Assembly (NCBI RefSeq): GCF_019649055.1 | Contig: NW_026570556.1 | Location: forward strand, 1-44,875 | From: Paramacrobiotus metropolitanus | Lineage: Eukaryota; Tardigrada; Eutardigrada; Parachela; Macrobiotidae | Direction: 5' to 3' | DNA: 44,875 nt | Shown: positions 41,036-44,875 of the stretch, in pieces | Layout of the letters: each line of letters begins with the position of its first letter | How positions within the stretch are numbered: the stretch's first letter is position 1 | The notes under the pieces: model-generated | What the model saw: the letters and a program-made list of their open reading frames with translations, nothing else | The model's database searches: none | Told to the model about the DNA's origin: nothing | Program-made: the position numbers and the translations under genes

Positions 41036-41640
41036 ACAGTGCGATTCTCGCCACCACTCCAGTAACAGAACTATAACATGGTGACAGTGGCAGTAACATT
41101 ACTGTAGGAGCTAGATGAGATCGCAGCACAACAGCGTCTGGTGTACGAAAATCTACGGACACACTGGAGCACGTTGTTCGAAACGTGTGCGATGTCCGGC
41201 ACGGGTTAGGCAGCGCCCGGACTTGATAGTAGTGCAATCTCGTCTAGCGGCAACAGTAGCCATGTCGTACTGCACGAATTTATCATATGCATTTTGGCAT
41301 TCACTTCTCCGAACCTTATTGACTTCATAATTGGAGCCGCATTGGAATCCAATTTTTTCTAATTTTTTTGGCAGAAGTGAGGATTGCGCTAGTAACCCAG
41401 CCAAACAAGTTCAGTGCGGTCTAGTCACAGTCATTCCGAAAGATCTACTAGAGGCCAGCAAAAGGATCGAGCAATACACTATCGAAGACAAAGTGACTGT
41501 GCTGATTGAATCCAAAGCAGTGAATACATGTATTTTTATAGGTGAATAATGCATTTGATAAATATGCAGTGTATTTACCGGAAACGGCGACAAAATACAG
41601 TAGTTTAAAGCTATTCGAACGCAGGGTGTGGCCAGATTAA
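41036..41640. other. Intergenic with a small coding-like fragment
   Basis: A plus-strand frame ending at 41549 (VTVIPKDLLEASKRIEQYTI then EDKVTVLIESKAVNTCIFIGE) reads like genuine protein but is short, and I cannot assign it a family. It may be a retrogene or transposon fragment. A run of AGCACACTGG / GGTAACATT-like words is otherwise unremarkable. Confidence 0.3.
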
Positions 41641-41649
41641 CTAGAGGCT

Positions 41650-41850
41650 ATTCTGAAGACTATACTGGGGCAAAATAGCTGAAGACTATTTGAGCACAGT
41701 GTGGGGCAAAATAGCGGAAGGCTATTTTGCCCCCCATACTGGGGCAAAATAGCTAAAGGCTATTTGAACTCAGTGTGGGGCAAAATAGCAAAAGGCTATT
41801 TTGCCACACTGCAGAATACTGGGGTAAAATAGCCATAGCCATAATTAATT
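41650..41850 (-). repeat. Right inverted array of palindromic GGCTATTTTGCCCCA units
   Basis: At least four TGGGGCAAAATAGC units, with inverse partners making hairpins (for example 41702-41755). The end GGGGTAAAATAGCCATAGCC...TTAATT is the inverse of the start of the left array. It ends about 95 bp before the start codon of Ig gene 2, so it lies in that gene's promoter or 5' leader. Confidence 0.85.
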
Positions 41851-41943
41851 GAGCCGTTTTTTACTGTTTATGGTCTCTCTGCTGTATGATTAAAATCTCA
41901 TCATCATCAGCAGGTTATCGTTTATCTGCTGGCCGCCGCTGCG

Positions 41944-42073
41944 ATGTCTCCGGGCTGGAAAAGAGGCACTATTTGCCTGTCACCAAGATGCCTGGGCTGG
42001 TTGATGCTTCTTCTTCTTCTGCAGCTTCATTTGTCGACGGAATGCCCTCCTCAGCAGCCAGCGCCCATCAACC
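41944..42073 (+). CDS. Secreted two-Ig-domain protein 2, exon 1 (signal peptide)
   Basis: First exon of the paralog of the gene at 26035; the second exon is 44024-44844. ATG at 41944 begins a leader with basic residues and a leucine-rich core (WLMLLLLLQLHLS), then CPPQQPAPIN, the same linker type as in gene 1. It ends before GTAAGT at 42074 in phase 1, as in gene 1. A nearby alternative frame from 41886 also reads through but lacks the leader in register. Confidence 0.8.
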
Positions 42074-42676
42074 GTAAGTACTGCGTAATTATCTACCAGA
42101 AAATAGCTTTTCTGCTGGATTGCAACGAGCGGTGGGCTGGTTATCCTGCTCGGAACGCGTTCCCTGAAAACAGGCTCTCCGATTGCGCAACTGCGCCGGG
42201 TTTCAGGCTAACATCTGTGCCGTTGTTCAGCGCGCTGTGCGTCCTGTTGATTTAGTTGTCCAATTTGAGATTTGCAAATTTTTAAAATTATTTCCAGGCC
42301 GGTATGTCGAAAATAATAATGATCGAAAAATTATTAATTTGTAATTTTTCATGGAATTTCTGGTTTATTTCGCAGGATAACGTGCGTCGTTCGGCGTGGA
42401 GAACGAAACGGAGCTCTTTCTCTCCGAATTCCTTACTCGGAAAAAAAGGAGATTTTCCTGCAATTTTAGATTGGGGAAAATCTTTGGTTACCTGTGTGCT
42501 GCTAGACGATCAACCTTGATAAATGATTTTTTAAGATATTTTCAACGTTGGCTAACTTTTGTCTCATAAAATTAGGCTAAAAAAAAGGCATAAGAATTTC
42601 AAAAAATCCAACAATGGTTGGTTGCCTCATAATAATATATCTGGATTAATAAAGGAGCTGGCTACTGCAGCTCGAT

Positions 42677-42713
42677 AATAATAATAATAATAATAATAAT
42701 AACATAATAATAA
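42677..42713. repeat. (AAT)n microsatellite
   Basis: About nine ATA units followed by one interruption (AAC) and four more. Simple-sequence repeat inside the intron of Ig gene 2. Confidence 0.9.
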
Positions 42714-43642
42714 TGTCCGTTTATTACCTATTCGAAATACGATGCGTGCGTTCGTATCCAGAAATTGTCTCAGCCAGACTATTTGTAAACTCTGCTGTAT
42801 CTGGTTAATTTTCTTAAATTGTTAAATTATGTAATAGCACCGCTGAAGTCGCTGCGATTTTACCACGATTTCATCGAATCGAACCTTTAACGTTCAGCCT
42901 GTTTTCCCTTGCGAAAAGCCGGTAGGATCGCTCTCGACGCTACGCTCGTAACACACACGGACGATTTCGTTCAGGTTGGCCTGTGCTTCGGTGGAAATCA
43001 CTTTCCTATCGAAAGTAATTTAAATCACTGAAGATTATCAGCTTGGGATTTTCAACAGCAGAAAATCAGGGAATTCCGCCGTTTGACAGAACTGCAGCCG
43101 CCCGGTGTGGCAGCGTAACACGGTTTGTGTCGTGCAAACTTTTCCAAACTCCCCTTTTAATTTCCTTTTCGATTTTCGCTGTAAAATGGACGTGGCTTCA
43201 CCGACAATTCTTCCGTTGAAAAATATTCAAGAGAAAATCATAAGAAGCGGTTTGATGATGTACTTGCGCTGCCGCTGCGTGACCGCAAATTAATGCGAAA
43301 ATAGTCCATCCGCCCCAGCAGCGCACATTATGGGCTTGCTAACTTTGCGTGCGCGTTTCCACCGAACCAAAGGTTTTGGCATTTCTAAATTTTAAAATAA
43401 ATTTGCGAAATTGTAAACATTTATTTTAACAAATGTTAAAAACTGAAAATTTTAAAAAAGCGTGCATCAGCTTCTTGTTCCAGTGGTCGTGCGCCGAGGG
43501 ACGGCCACGGCAGCTACACAAGGCCTTGCGAATGCCGGTTTTACGTATTTACGTAGGCGCTGCAGGGTTGAAACGGGCCAGCCTAATATAACATATAACA
43601 GACGTAGTCTGTCTATATTTTACATTAGAATATCCAGCGTGT

Positions 43643-43746
43643 AACTGAAAGGTCAGAAAGATCTCTATAACTGAAAGGTTAGAAAGATCCCTAAAACTGA
43701 AAGGTAAGAAAGATCTCTGTAAGTGAAAAGTCAGAATGATTCTGTC
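43643..43746. repeat. 26 bp tandem repeat, 4 copies
   Basis: AACTGAAAGGT.AGAAAGATC type units start at 43643, 43669, 43695 and 43721, an exact 26 bp spacing with slight divergence. Located about 280 bp before the 3' splice site of Ig gene 2 and absent from the gene 1 intron. Confidence 0.9.
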
Positions 43747-44023
43747 GCCACTCAGCTTTTGCGTCTCTCTATCCTCTAACGGGGAAACGATGGAAAGTTA
43801 GCTTAATCCTGTTCCTTTACCGACTCTCTGTCAGAATCCCATTGGACTCGCAAACAGACGCGATCAAAGCATTTCAAATTTTTTTTCCTGATTTATTCCT
43901 AATCAGTCCACGCGCGTACGTTAGGTTTCCGGTAGGAAACGTTCCGAAGGAGTTTTTCCCACAATAACGTGTTCCGAACGCAATAACCAGAATGAATACA
44001 ATTTGAACTGGTTCACCTGTTAG

Positions 44024-44844
44024 TGAAGGACATGTTGGCGGAGGCCATGCTGCACCACCGACAGGACGACCGCATCGTACTGACTCAGCTGGTGCCGAGT
44101 GATTACGTGACCGACAGCGTCATCTACCGACCGCTCTTGGGGGAGGACGCCACATTCCACTGCCGCGTTCCCGGCGACGTGGACTGGCGCGAGGTGGCCT
44201 GGCTGCACGAGGGTTGGCCCGTCTTCGAAGGAGGACAGCCGCAGCCGTTGCCGGCGAGGGTCTCCACAGGACAGACCTACAACGTCACTCGCCTCAACGA
44301 CACCTTGATCCTCATCATCCGCAACGTCAGCATGGGCTCCGGGGGCTCCGTGCAGTGCGTCATCGATCCCGTCAACGACCTCGCCTTCCTCGCCCACCGC
44401 CGTGTTCTGGCGCGCTACGTGCTGCTGCCGCTGATCACGCGCCGCAGCGAGGTCTTCGCGGGTCCCGAGGAGACCCACGTCACCGCTACCGAGGGGGAGG
44501 CCGTCACGGTGCAGTGGAGTATCCGGCTGCCCCTCCCGCAAGGCATTCGGCAGAATCTGCCCAACCACCTGCTGTGGCTCCATCGGGGCCGCATCCTCCG
44601 CGGTCCCTGGGAAGCGCCGTACGGGCTGCCGCTGCCCGTCGGGGCGGGACCGCGCGCCGTCGAGGCGAAATACATCGGGTCCATCAATGGGCCCGGACGG
44701 CTGGTGCACGTGCGATTGCACTTCCGCAACGTAACATTGGCTGATGGAGGGTCGGTCCAGTGCTTGTTCCGGCCGCACGAGGGAGTGCATGAGTGGATTG
44801 TGGATACACAGACGCTGCTGGTGTTTCCCAAGAACAGCACGTAG
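44024..44844 (+). CDS. Secreted two-Ig-domain protein 2, exon 2
   Basis: With exon 1 it gives 316 residues, clearly homologous to protein 1 throughout (KDMLAEA.L, YRP.LGEDA, VDW..V.WLHE, GQTYN.TR.NDTLIL, RRSEVFA, PRAVE). Domain 1 keeps Cys90, Trp103 and Cys155. In domain 2 the first core cysteine is Trp208 (TGG at 44515-44517 where gene 1 has TGC), while Trp228 and Cys290 remain, so the usual domain 2 disulfide cannot form. Five sequons (NVT, NDT, NVS, NVT, NST). It ends FPKNST with no membrane anchor. GC-rich like its paralog. Probably a soluble recognition or adhesion protein; the ligand is unknown. Confidence 0.85.
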
Positions 44845-44875
44845 ATCCCGCATGCCATTAACTGTTGGTAACAGT

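Larger units (their letters stand above)
28858..41850. mobile_element. Putative foldback-like element or inverted-repeat-bounded block (~13 kb)
   Basis: The inverted arrays at 28858-29000 and 41650-41850 bracket the whole interval between the two Ig genes. Foldback-type transposons have long inverted ends built of internal repeats, which fits. The interior holds no recognised transposase, only degenerate retroelement and repeat sequence. Two independent insertions of a hairpin satellite in opposite orientation would give the same picture. I found no flanking target duplication. Confidence 0.4.
42074..44023 (+). other. Intron of Ig gene 2 (1950 bp)
   Basis: GTAAGT to CACCTGTTAG. It is 4.5 times longer than the intron of gene 1 but shares its first ~20 and last ~90 bases in recognisable form. 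The extra length holds an ATA/AAT microsatellite (42677-42713) and four 26 bp tandem repeats (43643-43746). Small frames inside (42304-42519, 43105-43293) are not supported as genes. Confidence 0.7.

Overview
This is eukaryotic, almost certainly invertebrate animal, nuclear DNA. It has spliced genes with GT-AG introns, secreted immunoglobulin-domain proteins, and a dense mix of animal-type transposons: Ty3/gypsy-like LTR elements, Helitrons, and Tc1/mariner-like and pogo/Tigger-like cut-and-paste ends. There are no bacterial operons, Shine-Dalgarno sites, rRNA or tRNA genes. Nothing I can read fixes the species, so 'invertebrate' is an inference.

Layout. 0-4.5 kb is gene-poor. It holds a three-copy ~230 bp tandem repeat (0.5-1.25 kb) and a degraded Helitron 3' end on the minus strand (4001-4040). 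4.5-10.6 kb is a nested pair: the two ends of a Tc1/mariner-like element with TA duplications enclose a very young minus-strand LTR retrotransposon (4661-9796). Its two 457 bp LTRs differ at about one base, and its single long ORF fuses Gag directly to the integrase zinc-binding domain, with protease, reverse transcriptase, RNase H and integrase core missing. 10.6-15.4 kb is mostly non-coding, with a segment of roughly 1 kb present two to three times. 15.58-21.35 kb is a decayed autonomous Helitron (HUH/Y2 Rep nuclease plus PIF1-like helicase) broken by a stop codon and frameshifts. 21.8-22.3 kb is a 102 bp minisatellite. 23389-25298 is a complete non-autonomous Helitron with both termini inserted between A and T. 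25.5-25.7 kb holds two very strong inverted repeats.

The only convincing host genes are two paralogous two-exon genes, at 26035-27441 and 41944-44844. Each encodes a signal peptide followed by two Ig-like domains and no membrane anchor. The intron phase, the sequence at both intron ends and the protein are conserved, so they arose by tandem duplication. Between them lie about 13 kb bounded by inverted arrays of palindromic GGCTATTTTGCCCCA units (28858-29000 and 41650-41850), which resembles a foldback-type arrangement. Inside are a long degenerate repetitive tract (29.0-35.3 kb), a broken second gypsy-like element (35.3-38.9 kb) that lacks the reverse-transcriptase palm, and a 526 bp pogo/Tigger-type MITE (40508-41033).

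Working picture: a tandemly duplicated secreted Ig-protein locus in a region repeatedly invaded by transposons. Points most worth following are the Ig paralogs (one has lost a core cysteine), the inverted hairpin arrays between them, the Gag-integrase zinc finger fusion in a recently moved element, and the Helitron family with defined ends.
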